A stretch of 64,000 bases of DNA from Asaia krungthepensis NRIC 0535 (GTDB taxonomy: Bacteria > Pseudomonadota > Alphaproteobacteria > Acetobacterales > Acetobacteraceae), in the NCBI RefSeq assembly GCF_025995175.1, contig NZ_BAPV01000020.1, positions 120,735 to 184,734 on the forward strand. The letters are read 5' to 3'. The notes under the pieces are model-generated. The model did not search any database. It had not been told where the DNA came from and saw only the letters and a list, made by a program, of their open reading frames with translations. Below, piece by piece: positions 36,239 to 45,189 of the stretch. The position numbers were made by a program, and so were the translations under genes. Each line of letters begins with the position of its first letter. The first letter of the stretch is position 1.

Positions 36239-36799
36239 ATGAAAGTCGAACGTCTCGCAATTCCTGACGTCATCCTCGTCACGCCGCAGCGCTTCAGCGA
36301 CTCACGCGGATTCTTTTCCGAGACCTATAATCATCAGAAGATGGTCGAGGCGGGGATCGACCTGACTTTCGTGCAGGACAACCAGAGCCTGTCGGTTCAG
36401 AAGGGCGTGGTGCGCGGCCTGCATTGTCAGGTGGCCCCCTATGTGCAGGGCAAGCTCGTGCGTTGCACCAAGGGTGCGATCTGGGATGTGGCGATCGATG
36501 CTCGCACCGGGTCACCGACCTATGGGAAATGGGTTGCAGCTGAGCTTTCGGAAGAAAACTGGTCGCAGCTCTGGGTGCCTCCCGGTTTCCTCCATGGCTT
36601 CGTGACCCTGCAGGAGAACACCGAGGTCCAGTACAAATGCACCTCGCTTTATGACAAGGCCTCCGAGCGCGCCGTGATCTGGAACTGCCCGCATCTGGCG
36701 ATTGACTGGCCGATCAGCGCGGATGAGGTCGTTCTCTCCGACAAGGACCAGATCGCACCGCACTTCACGGAAGCCAAGGGCTGGTTTCAGTACTCATGA
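36239..36799 (+). CDS. rfbC: dTDP-4-dehydrorhamnose 3,5-epimerase
   Basis: 186 residues, cupin fold. Family blocks: VILVTPQRFSDSRGFFSETY, FVQDNQSLSVQKGVVRGLHC with the catalytic His, GAIWDVAIDARTGSPTYGKW, and WVPPGFLHGFVTLQ. ATG is preceded by AAGGAG. It overlaps rfbD by 4 bp. Third step toward dTDP-L-rhamnose. Confidence 0.97.
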   Translation: MKVERLAIPDVILVTPQRFSDSRGFFSETYNHQKMVEAGIDLTFVQDNQSLSVQKGVVRGLHCQVAPYVQGKLVRCTKGAIWDVAIDARTGSPTYGKWVAAELSEENWSQLWVPPGFLHGFVTLQENTEVQYKCTSLYDKASERAVIWNCPHLAIDWPISADEVVLSDKDQIAPHFTEAKGWFQYS

Positions 36800-37698
36800 G
36801 CACAGCATCCGATCATCTGATTCTCGTCACGGGCGGTCAGGGCCAGCTGGCCACCTCGCTGAAGACCCTTGGCGGCGCGCGCGTGGTTGTTGTCGGTCGT
36901 CCTGAATTCGATCTCGCGGCTCCCGAAACCATTGCCGCCACGCTGGCGCGCCACACACCCTCTCTGGTGGTGAACGCGGCAGCCTGGACCGCAGTGGATC
37001 TGGCGGAGAGCGAGGTCGACGGGGCCACGGCGGCCAACGAGACCGGGCCGGCCGAGCTGGCGCGCCTCTGTGCCGCACAGGGCATTCCCCTCATCCACGT
37101 TTCGACCGATTACGTCTATGCGGGCGACAAGGGCACAGCCTATGTCGAGACCGACCCGGTGACGCCTCAGACGGTTTACGGCCGCACCAAGGCAGCGGGT
37201 GAGCAGGCGGTTCTCAGGGCACAGCCGCATAGCGTGGTCCTGCGTACGGCCTGGGTCTATTCCGGGCACTGCAAGAACTTCGTGCGCACGATGGTCAATG
37301 CGGGCGCCAAGAATACCCATCTGAAGGTGGTCGGCGACCAGTATGGCTGCCCCACCAATGCCGACGATCTCGCAAAGGCCATTCTCGGCATTGCCGATCA
37401 GATCGAGGCAGGATGGCAGGACCGATTTGCCGGGATCTACCATGCCTGCGGTACAGGCGAGACGAGCTGGCACGGTCTGGCCGTTGCGGCTCTTGAGGAA
37501 GCAACGCGCCATGGCCAGACCATGCCGGTCGAGGTTGCGGCAATCCGCACCGAGGACTGGCCGACTCCGGCCAAGCGTCCTCAGGACTCGCGTCTGGACT
37601 GCAGCAAGCTCGAGCGCGTGTTCGGTATTCGCCTGCCTGAGTGGCGCGATGGCGTAGCCCGTGCGGTCGATGAGCATTTTGCGAGCAAGCCGGTCTGA
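36796..37698 (+). CDS. rfbD: dTDP-4-dehydrorhamnose reductase
   Basis: 300 residues. The start is LVTGGQGQLATSL (Rossmann), followed by VVNAAAWTAVDLAESEVDGA, HVSTDYVYAGDKGTAYVETD and VYGRTKAAGE (Tyr-x3-Lys). Uses NADPH to finish dTDP-L-rhamnose. The order rfbB-A-C-D followed by a glycosyltransferase suggests surface polysaccharide or exopolysaccharide. Confidence 0.97.
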   Translation: MSTASDHLILVTGGQGQLATSLKTLGGARVVVVGRPEFDLAAPETIAATLARHTPSLVVNAAAWTAVDLAESEVDGATAANETGPAELARLCAAQGIPLIHVSTDYVYAGDKGTAYVETDPVTPQTVYGRTKAAGEQAVLRAQPHSVVLRTAWVYSGHCKNFVRTMVNAGAKNTHLKVVGDQYGCPTNADDLAKAILGIADQIEAGWQDRFAGIYHACGTGETSWHGLAVAALEEATRHGQTMPVEVAAIRTEDWPTPAKRPQDSRLDCSKLERVFGIRLPEWRDGVARAVDEHFASKPV

Positions 37699-37700
37699 GC

Positions 37701-38720
37701 GTGAGCCGTTCGGAGCAAGATTCTGCTGCTCCGCCGCGTCTTTACGCGGTGGTCGGGCGTGATACGGAGCGGGCGGCCTCGAGGCCGCCCGTTGCGATTC
37801 TGCTTTCCGTCTATAATGGCGAGGCGTTTCTCAACCAGCAGCTTGACAGCTTTCTGGCCCAATCAGACGATGACTGGTGTCTGTACTGGCGCGATGACGG
37901 TTCGCAGGATGCGTCGCGCGCCATCATGCTCTCGTTTCAGGAGCATCGCGGTCAGGGACGCTGTATCGAAGTCGATGTCGAGCCGGCCAATCTCGGTGTC
38001 GCTCTCTCCTATGCTCTGCTGCTTGAGGCCGCCCCACGCGACGCGCTGATTGCCTATGCCGATCAGGATGATGTCTGGGTTCCAACGAAGCTGGCCTGGG
38101 CCCGTGAAGCCCTCGACTCAGTCGAGGGGCCTGCCCTTTACTGTGCGCGGCAATATCTGACGGACGAGACTTTGGCCATTCAGGGGCCTTCTCTAGCGCT
38201 TCGTCGGCAGCCGGATTTTGCCTCGAGCCTGATCCAGAATCTGGCAACCGGTCATACCATCCTGCTCAATACCGAGGCGGCGACGCTCATTCGTCCGTTC
38301 ATGTCGCCTGACGGCGTACTGCATGACTGGTGGGCCTATACGCTGGTCCTTGGTGCTGGAGGCACTTTCCATTTCGATGAGCGCTGCGTCAGCCTCTATC
38401 GACAGCACAGGCGGAACGCTGTTGGTGTCGAACGCTCCCTGTTCGTGCGCGGTATGCGCGCCCTGCGCCGGGGTCCTGCGGCCTTCATGGCGCTGCATGA
38501 TGCTCTTGTGACGCGTCTGCTAGAGCCTGATCTTGCAGAATGTCTGACCACGCAGGCGACCGGGTTCCTGCTGAGGCTGAAAAAGGCATCGAGCGGCGGG
38601 TTTGGCGCAAGGCTGCGTTTTCTGTTTGCCGAGCGTGATTTCGTAAGACAGCGCTTTGCCGAGACCTGGCTGTTCCGGATGTGGTTCCTGTTTTACGGCC
38701 AGACCAGTCCGAAAGACTGA
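37701..38720 (+). CDS. Family 2 glycosyltransferase, probable rhamnosyltransferase
   Basis: 339 residues from GTG 37701, 2 bp after rfbD. GT-A fold: ILLSVYNGEAFLNQQLDSFL, WRDDGSQDASRAI (nucleotide-binding DDGS), IAYADQDDVWVP (metal-binding DxD equivalent) and the acceptor-side HDWWAYTLVLGAGG. This is the layout of RgpB/WcaA-type rhamnosyl or related transferases. Its place directly behind rfbD supports dTDP-rhamnose as donor, but this is inference. The 3' end overlaps the convergent pseudouridine synthase gene by 28 bp. Confidence 0.88.
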   Translation: MSRSEQDSAAPPRLYAVVGRDTERAASRPPVAILLSVYNGEAFLNQQLDSFLAQSDDDWCLYWRDDGSQDASRAIMLSFQEHRGQGRCIEVDVEPANLGVALSYALLLEAAPRDALIAYADQDDVWVPTKLAWAREALDSVEGPALYCARQYLTDETLAIQGPSLALRRQPDFASSLIQNLATGHTILLNTEAATLIRPFMSPDGVLHDWWAYTLVLGAGGTFHFDERCVSLYRQHRRNAVGVERSLFVRGMRALRRGPAAFMALHDALVTRLLEPDLAECLTTQATGFLLRLKKASSGGFGARLRFLFAERDFVRQRFAETWLFRMWFLFYGQTSPKD

Positions 38721-39352
38721 CAACTCTGCCGGATGAATGCCGGGGGCTCTGCCTGAGCACGTACCATCTCGCTGGGCAGAGCGGCTTCGAGCGCCCGGCT
38801 CATCAGGTGAAGCTGGCCAGCGCCCCCGCCATACCGGGCATCGCCCATGATAGGGCACCCCAGAACCTGACAATGCACGCGTGCCTGATGAGTGCGACCG
38901 GTCAGCAAATCGAGTTCCAGCAAGGCCTTATCCCCCTGACGGGACAATACGCGCCATTTCGTGCGCGCGTCCTGTCCATTGGGATGGGCTTCCATGTGCC
39001 AGCCCTCTTTCGAGGTCACCTTGCGCAGCGGTGCTTCAATCATCCCCTCGGCATGATCGGGCGCTTTGGTGACTACAGCCCAATAGGTCTTACTGACCTG
39101 CCCCGAGGCGAAAAGCGCCTGAGCCTCCACAAGCGCCTGCTTGCGCAGGGCGATCATCAGACAACCCGATGTGTCTGTATCGAGACGATGCACGAGCCAT
39201 GGGCCATCCTTGCGCCGTGACAGCAGAGGAAACAGGGCCTCGACCGAATGCTGCGCCTTCGGGCCGGGATGCACAGGCAGCCCTGCCGGCTTGTCGATCA
39301 CGACCAGCCGGGGGCTTTCATAGAGGATGGGATAGGGAAAGGACGTGTTCAT
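38693..39352 (-). CDS. RluA-family RNA pseudouridine synthase
   Basis: About 219 residues from ATG 39352. The catalytic motif HRLDTDTSGCLMIAL carries the essential Asp; ILYESPRLVVIDKPAGLPVH opens the catalytic domain and LLTGRTHQARVHC is the second core motif. It has no S4 domain, like TruC/RluA or the small RluA-like enzymes, so the target position in rRNA or tRNA is uncertain. The frame continues to 39418 but the added residues overlap the ftsK end and match nothing. Confidence 0.88.
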   Translation of the reverse strand: MNTSFPYPILYESPRLVVIDKPAGLPVHPGPKAQHSVEALFPLLSRRKDGPWLVHRLDTDTSGCLMIALRKQALVEAQALFASGQVSKTYWAVVTKAPDHAEGMIEAPLRKVTSKEGWHMEAHPNGQDARTKWRVLSRQGDKALLELDLLTGRTHQARVHCQVLGCPIMGDARYGGGAGQLHLMSRALEAALPSEMVRAQAEPPAFIRQSCQSFGLVWP

Positions 39353-39368
39353 CGGGGGAGGGGAGGGG

Positions 39369-42077
39369 TCAATCCTCTTCGCGCGCACGTCGTGTGAGGA
39401 CTTCGCGCTTGCCCACATGGTTCGCAGCGCTCACCACGCCTTCCTTCTCCATCTGTTCGATGATCTTGGCCGCGCGATTATAGCCGATCGAGAGGTGGCG
39501 CTGGATGAAGGAGGTGGAGGCCTTGCCCTCACGCGTTACCAGATCGACCGCCTGATCGAACAGGCTGGATTCGGCGTCATAATTTCCGCCATTCATGCCG
39601 TTCCCGCTCGATGAGGAACTGCCGCCCTCGTCATCGAGGCTCGAGATCACCTCGTCATTATAGACTGGCTCGCCCTTGCTGCGCAGATCGGCGACCACAT
39701 CCTCGACCTCGCTATCGGCCACGAAGGGCCCATGCACACGGGTGATGCGGGCTGCGCCCTGCATGTAGAGCATGTCGCCCTGGCCCAGAAGCTGCTCGGC
39801 ACCCTGCTCGCCCAGAATGGTGCGGCTGTCGAACTTGCTGATCACCTGGAAGGAAATGCGTGTCGGGAAATTGGCCTTGATCGTACCGGTGATCACATCC
39901 ACCGAGGGGCGCTGGGTGGCCATGATCACATGGATACCGGCGGCTCGGGCCTTTTGTGCCAGACGCTGGACGGCGGCCTCGATCTCCTTGCCTGCCACCA
40001 TCATCAGATCAGCCATTTCGTCGATCACTACCACGATATGCGGCATGGTCTCGAGGGCAAGCTGCTGCTCGTCGAAAACCGGCTGGCCTGTCTCTGGGTC
40101 GAAGCCGGTCTGCACGCGACGCGTCACCAGCTCTCCCGTCGAGCGCACCTGACGCACGCGCTGGTTGTAACCCGTAATGTTGCGCACCTGCAGATGCGCC
40201 ATGGAGCGATAACGCTTGTCCATCTCGCGCACGGTCCATTTGAGCGCCGCCACCGCCTTGTTCGGTTCGGTCACGACCGGCGTCAACAGATGTGGAATCC
40301 CGTCATAGATCGACAGTTCCAGAATCTTGGGATCGATCATGATCAGGCGGCATTCTTCCGGCGTCAGCCGGTAGAGCAGCGACAGAATCATGGCGTTCAC
40401 GCCTACGGATTTACCCGAGCCCGTGGTCCCCGCGATCAGCAGATGCGGCATCTTGGCCAGATCGGCATAGACCGGGTTACCCGCAATGTCCTTGCCCAGT
40501 GCCAGACGCAGCTGTGCCCCCGGTTCATGGAACTCCGGCGTATCGAGCAGTTCCGAGAAATACACGGTTTCACGCGACGCATTCGGTACTTCGATACCAA
40601 TGACATTGCGTCCCGGCACAGTCGCGATACGCACGCTCAGCACCGAGAGCGAACGTGCGATATCGTCTGCCAGACCGATCACGCGCGCCGAGCGAATGCC
40701 CGGCGCAGGTTCCAGCTCATAGAGCGTGACCACCGGCCCCGCATGAATATCGCCGATCTGACCCTGCACGCCGTAATCGGAGAGCACCTGTTCCAGGAGA
40801 CGGGCATTGGCCTGCAGGACCTCGTTCGACGGGCCATTTCCTCCATGAGCGGGCGCCTTGCGCAGCAGACCGAGCGAGGGGGGCTGCCACCCTGCACTCT
40901 CCCAGCCCTGGCGGGAAGCAGAATCGGGCTGCGGTGGACTCGGTCGCTCGGCGCGCGCACGCCCGAAACCGAAAAATCCGCGTTTCGGTTCTTCTTCCTG
41001 ACGGGGGATGGGCGGCGCTTCTTCCGGAAAAGCCGGTGCCTCTTCATGCTCCGTGTAGCGCGTCACGGTGGCGGGACGCATGGCGCTTTCCTGGTCCCGC
41101 GCAATCTGGGCGAGCTGGACGCCATAGGGGTTGGATGGCTTGGGCTCGGCCGCTGGGGCTGGTTGCGGGCTCGTCTGCGGGGCGTGAAGGGCGGGCACGG
41201 TTTCCTGCGTACGCTCAGGCGGCTGTAGCCAGCCTGTATTGGCCGGAATGAAAGGTGCCCGCGCAGCCTCGCTCTCGCGTCGCGGCGAGGGATAGGGATG
41301 CTCGTGTCGATAAGCCTTTGCCTCGACAGGTTCGTAGCTGCTCCAGTCCGGTGGGGTGCTCTGCCGTGCGCGGTTGCCTACACGCCGCGCCAGATGTTCG
41401 GACCCGCGACCCACGGAACGTGCGCCCCGGAACAGGGCCCGCCACTCGCTGCGGCGCAAGCCCAGTGCCAGCGGAATGAGCAGGAGCGTGAGCAAAAGCC
41501 CGAGCAACGAGAAAACAACGCCTCCCGCCTTGCCCATCGTGGCACGGCCGGTCGAGACCAGATGATCGGCCAGAACCAGACCGAGTTGCCCGCCCAACCC
41601 GGCGCGGGAAGGCCAGGTTGTCGTCAGGGCCGGAATCAGTACCTGGACTGTGGCAATCAGCGCAGCGGCGACAGGCAACAGGCAGAAGAAGGCGATAAAA
41701 CGCAGGATCGGCACGCTGAGCGCATGATGGCGCACGATCTGCCATGCCCAGCACAGCATGACGATAATCGGCAGGGCACTCGCGAGCCCCAGCCACTGCA
41801 CCAGTGCATCGGCCAATGTGGCACCCGGCTGACCCAGCAGATTGGTCGGGACCGATGTCGTGGCCGTGTCAAAAGACGGGTCCTGCGGGTTGTAGCTCCA
41901 CAAGGCCACACCCAGTGCCAGGGCGAGGGCGAGCAGAATGAACCCGCCCAGCTCCGTCAGCCGGTCATGAAACTGGCTGCGTATCCGGGGGGAAGCGGTG
42001 CCTGATGAAAAGAAGCGGCTGAACGAAGCCAAATTCGCGTCTTCCTGTCTTTGCGCAATACATCTTACCCCGCGCAT
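39369..42077 (-). CDS. ftsK: DNA translocase FtsK
   Basis: 902 residues. Four N-terminal membrane helices (about 40-190) anchor it at the septum, followed by a Pro/Glu-rich linker (about 260-420) shorter than in E. coli, then the RecA-like motor with Walker A GTTGSGKSVGVN near residue 555 and Walker B HIVVVIDEMADLMM, and the C-terminal gamma winged helix (FIQRHLSIGYNRAAKIIEQM) that reads KOPS sequences. It pumps the chromosome termini through the closing septum and activates XerCD at dif. Transcribed leftward, possibly on its own. Confidence 0.95.
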   Translation of the reverse strand: MRGVRCIAQRQEDANLASFSRFFSSGTASPRIRSQFHDRLTELGGFILLALALALGVALWSYNPQDPSFDTATTSVPTNLLGQPGATLADALVQWLGLASALPIIVMLCWAWQIVRHHALSVPILRFIAFFCLLPVAAALIATVQVLIPALTTTWPSRAGLGGQLGLVLADHLVSTGRATMGKAGGVVFSLLGLLLTLLLIPLALGLRRSEWRALFRGARSVGRGSEHLARRVGNRARQSTPPDWSSYEPVEAKAYRHEHPYPSPRRESEAARAPFIPANTGWLQPPERTQETVPALHAPQTSPQPAPAAEPKPSNPYGVQLAQIARDQESAMRPATVTRYTEHEEAPAFPEEAPPIPRQEEEPKRGFFGFGRARAERPSPPQPDSASRQGWESAGWQPPSLGLLRKAPAHGGNGPSNEVLQANARLLEQVLSDYGVQGQIGDIHAGPVVTLYELEPAPGIRSARVIGLADDIARSLSVLSVRIATVPGRNVIGIEVPNASRETVYFSELLDTPEFHEPGAQLRLALGKDIAGNPVYADLAKMPHLLIAGTTGSGKSVGVNAMILSLLYRLTPEECRLIMIDPKILELSIYDGIPHLLTPVVTEPNKAVAALKWTVREMDKRYRSMAHLQVRNITGYNQRVRQVRSTGELVTRRVQTGFDPETGQPVFDEQQLALETMPHIVVVIDEMADLMMVAGKEIEAAVQRLAQKARAAGIHVIMATQRPSVDVITGTIKANFPTRISFQVISKFDSRTILGEQGAEQLLGQGDMLYMQGAARITRVHGPFVADSEVEDVVADLRSKGEPVYNDEVISSLDDEGGSSSSSGNGMNGGNYDAESSLFDQAVDLVTREGKASTSFIQRHLSIGYNRAAKIIEQMEKEGVVSAANHVGKREVLTRRAREED

Positions 42078-42204
42078 GGGGCATCGAGCATCGTCTGGAT
42101 ATAACTCTGTCGTGTGGCAGAACTATAGCGGAACGTCGCCCGGAGACGAGAGCAAAAAAGGCTGAAATCTGCCGTTGGAGGGCGCTTATGCGTCTGGTCA
42201 TCGG

Positions 42205-42357
42205 ACTCTGCCCCATACGCCGCCAAAGGGCGGTCTTCCTCGGGACACCTGTTCAAGTCTAACCGGGGATCGACAAAGCTCGTCCCCCCCAAAGGTACGG
42301 GGACTCACCTCCGGAGGGTACACCCCGTCAAAGAACGGTCGTCCCCCGCAAACCTGT
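42205..42357. repeat. Strongly diverged copies of the multi-hairpin repeat
   Basis: In the 341-bp spacer between ftsK and rsmD. Blocks matching the reverse complement of the 19153 unit are ACTCTGCCCC, CGCCGCCAAAGGGCGG, GGGACACCTGTTCAAG, ACCGGGGATCGA and the CGTCCCCCC run; a second partial set follows (CCCCGTCAAAGAACGGTCGT, CAAACCTGTG). Homology is by eye and weaker than at 32113. The remainder of the spacer shows no gene. Confidence 0.55.
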
Positions 42358-42400
42358 GTAAGTCACGGTCGAAATCAAAAAGACAGAACCCTTTGCAGGC

Positions 42401-42415
42401 CTGGGCAAAGCCCAG
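42401..42415 (-). terminator. Hairpin after rsmD
   Basis: CTGGGC and GCCCAG around AAA, just past the rsmD stop; an alternative CTTTGC/GCAAAG stem overlaps it. A T-rich tract (CTTTTTG) follows on the minus strand about 20 nt later. Confidence 0.4.
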
Positions 42416-42418
42416 ATC

Positions 42419-42973
42419 TCAGGAGGCGCGCCAGATCCTGACCTGTGCCACGCCAAAGCGACGCTCGGTCAGCAGCGGAAGATCGATGGCGAGTTCATCC
42501 TTGACGGCAGTCTCTGCCACGATCACGGCCTCGGGGGCGATCCAGCCCGTGCGGGTCAGCGCCTTGAGGGCGGCCGGGACCAGATCCTTGCCATAGGGGG
42601 GATCGAGAAACACCAGCGAGCACGGCCTGTCAGCGCGCGGGGCGCGGGTGACGTCGCAGGTCAGCACGGCAAGATCATGAGTGTCGAAGCGGCAGGCGCG
42701 AATATTGGCCGAGATCACGGCGCGAGCGCTGCGATCCTGCTCCATGAAGGTGACGGAAGCGGCACCGCGCGACAGGGCTTCAAGCCCGAGCGCGCCCGTG
42801 CCGGCAAAGGCATCGAGCACATGGGCGCGGCGCAGGAAGTCCATACCGGCCCAAGGGGCGTGGGCCAGCATGTCGAACACGGCCTGACGCGCGCGATCCG
42901 AGGTGGGACGCGTGGTGTCGCCACGCGGGGCCTGCAGGGCAACGCCTTTGCGTTCACCACCGACGATACGCAT
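42419..42973 (-). CDS. rsmD: 16S rRNA (guanine(966)-N2)-methyltransferase
   Basis: 184 residues. N-terminal MRIVGGERKGVALQAPRGDT and RPTSDRARQAVFDML are characteristic of RsmD; the SAM site is VLDAFAGTGALGLEALSRGA and the catalytic motif is LVFLDPPYGKD. It methylates G966 of 16S rRNA in assembled 30S particles. Its ATG lies at 42973, one base shared with the stop of the pseudouridine synthase gene, so the two RNA-modification genes are coupled. Confidence 0.95.
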   Translation of the reverse strand: MRIVGGERKGVALQAPRGDTTRPTSDRARQAVFDMLAHAPWAGMDFLRRAHVLDAFAGTGALGLEALSRGAASVTFMEQDRSARAVISANIRACRFDTHDLAVLTCDVTRAPRADRPCSLVFLDPPYGKDLVPAALKALTRTGWIAPEAVIVAETAVKDELAIDLPLLTERRFGVAQVRIWRAS

Positions 42974-43773
42974 TACTCGTCTTCGGCTTCCGTGATGGCA
43001 GGGGCGGCGTCCTTCACCACGCGTTTGACGCGGCGCGGGGCAGCAGCAAGGCCGGGGATCTGCTCGCGCAGGATCTTGCCCTGAACTTCCTCGATTTCGC
43101 GCTTCTGAAGTGTGCCAAGCTGGAAGGGGCCGTAAGAAACGCGGATCAGGCGGCTGACATGCAGGTTGAGCCCCATCATGACGCGACGGATTTCCCGGTT
43201 CTTGCCTTCCTGCAGGCTGACAGTCAGCCAGGCATTATCGCCTTTCTGCGAGTCCAGACCCGCTTCGATGGGCCCATAGCGCACGCCGTCGAATTCCGAG
43301 CCATGGGCGAGGGCGGCAAGGCGGCGCTCATCCACCACGCCGAACACGCGGACGCGGTAGCGTCGGATCCAGGCATTGGAGGGAAGCTCCAGACGACGGG
43401 CGAGCTCGCCGTCATTGGTGAGAAGGAGAAGCCCTTCGGAGTTGATGTCCAGACGCCCGACGCTGACGACGCGCGGCATGCCCTCGGGCAGGGAGTCGAA
43501 CACGGTAGGGCGGCCCTGCGGGTCACGATGGGTGGTCATCAGCCCGTCCGGCTTGTGATAGCGCCAGACGCGGGTGTGCTCCTTGTTCCCGATCACCTTG
43601 CCGTCGAGCTGGATGATATCGCCATCCTGCACGAAGGTGGCGGGATGCTCGACCGAAGCCCCGTTCATGCGGATGCGTCCGGCCTCGATCATGCGCTCGA
43701 TATCGCGTCGGCTACCAACGCCCGCGCGGGCCATCCATTTGGCGATGCGTTCGCCGCGTTCTTCTTCGGTCAT
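42973..43773 (-). CDS. RsuA/RluB-family rRNA pseudouridine synthase
   Basis: About 266 residues from ATG 43773. An S4 RNA-binding domain begins at RIAKWMARAGVGSRRDIERM, followed by the catalytic domain with VGRLDINSEGLLLLTNDGEL, where the Asp is the nucleophile. The Glu/Asp- and Lys/Arg-rich C-terminal tail (RVKRVVKDAAPAITEAEDE) is typical of alphaproteobacterial RluB-like proteins. Target is probably 23S rRNA helix 93 (RluB) but RsuA/RluE/RluF specificity cannot be ruled out. Extension to 43869 overlaps the next gene and is rejected. Confidence 0.9.
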   Translation of the reverse strand: MTEEERGERIAKWMARAGVGSRRDIERMIEAGRIRMNGASVEHPATFVQDGDIIQLDGKVIGNKEHTRVWRYHKPDGLMTTHRDPQGRPTVFDSLPEGMPRVVSVGRLDINSEGLLLLTNDGELARRLELPSNAWIRRYRVRVFGVVDERRLAALAHGSEFDGVRYGPIEAGLDSQKGDNAWLTVSLQEGKNREIRRVMMGLNLHVSRLIRVSYGPFQLGTLQKREIEEVQGKILREQIPGLAAAPRRVKRVVKDAAPAITEAEDE

Positions 43774-44510
43774 GCTCGTCTGTCCTGTGGTGTCGCGTGT
43801 CGGGCCGCGTCGATGAATCCAGCCAATAGACGCGCATCGCCCGGATCGATAGCGAATTCCGGGTGCCACTGCACCCCCAAGGCAAAAATTCCGTCCTGTG
43901 CCTCTATCGCCTCGATCACGCCGTCAGGGGCTGAAGCACTCACACGAAGCGCTCCAGGGTCTCGCACGCCCTGATGATGGGAGGAATTCACCTGCATGCT
44001 CGCCCGTCCGGTCACCTGGGACAGAAGCGTGCCCGGCAGGATGCTGACTCCGTGGCCCGGCTCGTCGCGGGGATTGGGTTGCTCATGGGCGATAGGCCCG
44101 GGCGCATGATCGGGCAGGTGCTGATGAAGTGCTCCGCCCCAGGCGATGGCCATGAGCTGCATGCCCCCGCAAATGCCCAGGATCGGCAGATGTGCCGTAC
44201 GGGCGGCATGCAGATAGGCCAGTTCAGCGTCGGTACGTCCCGGCTTGAGCGTGGTCATGGGGTGCAATGTCTCGCCATAGAGCGCCGGGTCGGGGTCGAA
44301 CGCACCCCCTGTGACGACCAGACCGTCGAGGCGCGCCATAAGGGCAGCGGCGAGGGCAGGTTCATGAGGCAGCCCGACGGGCAACCCGCCAGCGGCCGTG
44401 ATGGCGCTGAAATAGTTTTGTCGCAGGGCGTGATAGGGGAAGCGGGAGAAGGCTCCCGGCCCGCCTGGTTCGATATCGAGGGTCAGGCCAATGAGAGGCG
44501 CGCGTGTCAT
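43770..44510 (-). CDS. Class I glutamine amidotransferase-like hydrolase, PuuD type
   Basis: 246 residues from ATG 44510. Peptidase C26 features: IGLTLDIEPGGPGAFSRFPY, LDGLVVTGGAFDPDPALYGE, the nucleophile Cys in PILGICGGMQLMAIAWGG, the motif VNSSHHQGVRDPG and the catalytic His/Glu in LGVQWHPEFAID. These match gamma-glutamyl-gamma-aminobutyrate hydrolases. No other putrescine-degradation gene is nearby, so the substrate is uncertain. It overlaps the RluB-like gene by 4 bp and is divergent from tadA. Confidence 0.86.
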   Translation of the reverse strand: MTRAPLIGLTLDIEPGGPGAFSRFPYHALRQNYFSAITAAGGLPVGLPHEPALAAALMARLDGLVVTGGAFDPDPALYGETLHPMTTLKPGRTDAELAYLHAARTAHLPILGICGGMQLMAIAWGGALHQHLPDHAPGPIAHEQPNPRDEPGHGVSILPGTLLSQVTGRASMQVNSSHHQGVRDPGALRVSASAPDGVIEAIEAQDGIFALGVQWHPEFAIDPGDARLLAGFIDAARHATPQDRRA

Positions 44511-44596
44511 GAGGTGGATGTAAACAGGGTTTTGGGGCAAACAGAAGGCCGATCCATGCCACACCGAACCACGCAAGAGGGAGAAGAGCGTTTCCC

Positions 44597-45082
44597 ATGA
44601 CCCGCTTTTACACCTCCGAAGCCAGAGTTGGGATCATGGCTGACGCCCTGAACGCTGCGCGCGAGGCTGCAGGCCGGGGCGAGGTGCCGGTGGGCGCGCT
44701 GGTATTCGGCCCGGAGGGACAGGTTCTGGCCCGTGCCTCAAATGAGGTCGAAGCACGGCATGATCCAAGTGCCCATGCGGAGATTCTGGCTATGCGCGCG
44801 GCGGCGCAAGCGTTGGGGTCGCGCTCGCTTTTGCGCTGCACGCTTGTCGTGACGCTGGAACCCTGCCCGATGTGCGCGGCGGCCATGGTGCATTTCCGGC
44901 TCGGTCGGGTGATATACGGGGCCTATGACCCCAAGGGCGGCGGGGTGGACCACGGACCACGGATTTTTGAGCAGGCCGCCTGTTTGCATCGACCGGAAGT
45001 GATCGGCGGCGTCTGCGAGCAGGAAAATGCCGCATTGCTGAAGAAGTTTTTCACAACATTGCGGGAATCGGGCGCTTCCTGA
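44597..45082 (+). CDS. tadA: tRNA-specific adenosine deaminase
   Basis: 161 residues. Zinc deaminase with HAEILAMRAAAQ (His ligand and catalytic Glu) and TLEPCPMCAAAMVH (two Cys ligands), then RLGRVIYGAYDPKGGGVDHG, the usual TadA order. Deaminates A34 of tRNA-Arg(ACG) to inosine. An in-frame ATG at 44636 (MADALNAAREA) is an alternative start. Guanine or cytosine deaminase activity is less likely given the length and the GGAVDHG-like loop. Confidence 0.92.
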   Translation: MTRFYTSEARVGIMADALNAAREAAGRGEVPVGALVFGPEGQVLARASNEVEARHDPSAHAEILAMRAAAQALGSRSLLRCTLVVTLEPCPMCAAAMVHFRLGRVIYGAYDPKGGGVDHGPRIFEQAACLHRPEVIGGVCEQENAALLKKFFTTLRESGAS

Positions 45083-45189
45083 AACGGATTACCACGTTTT
45101 TACGCGCGGCTATTCTGGACGAACCGAACCCCGCTTCATAAGTTCCTTTCACCACACCGCACCCTGATGGTGCCAAAGCTGGAAAGATC

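Noticed and set aside
39732..41228. Plus-strand frame of 498 codons
   Set aside because: Antisense to ftsK; no recognisable domain.
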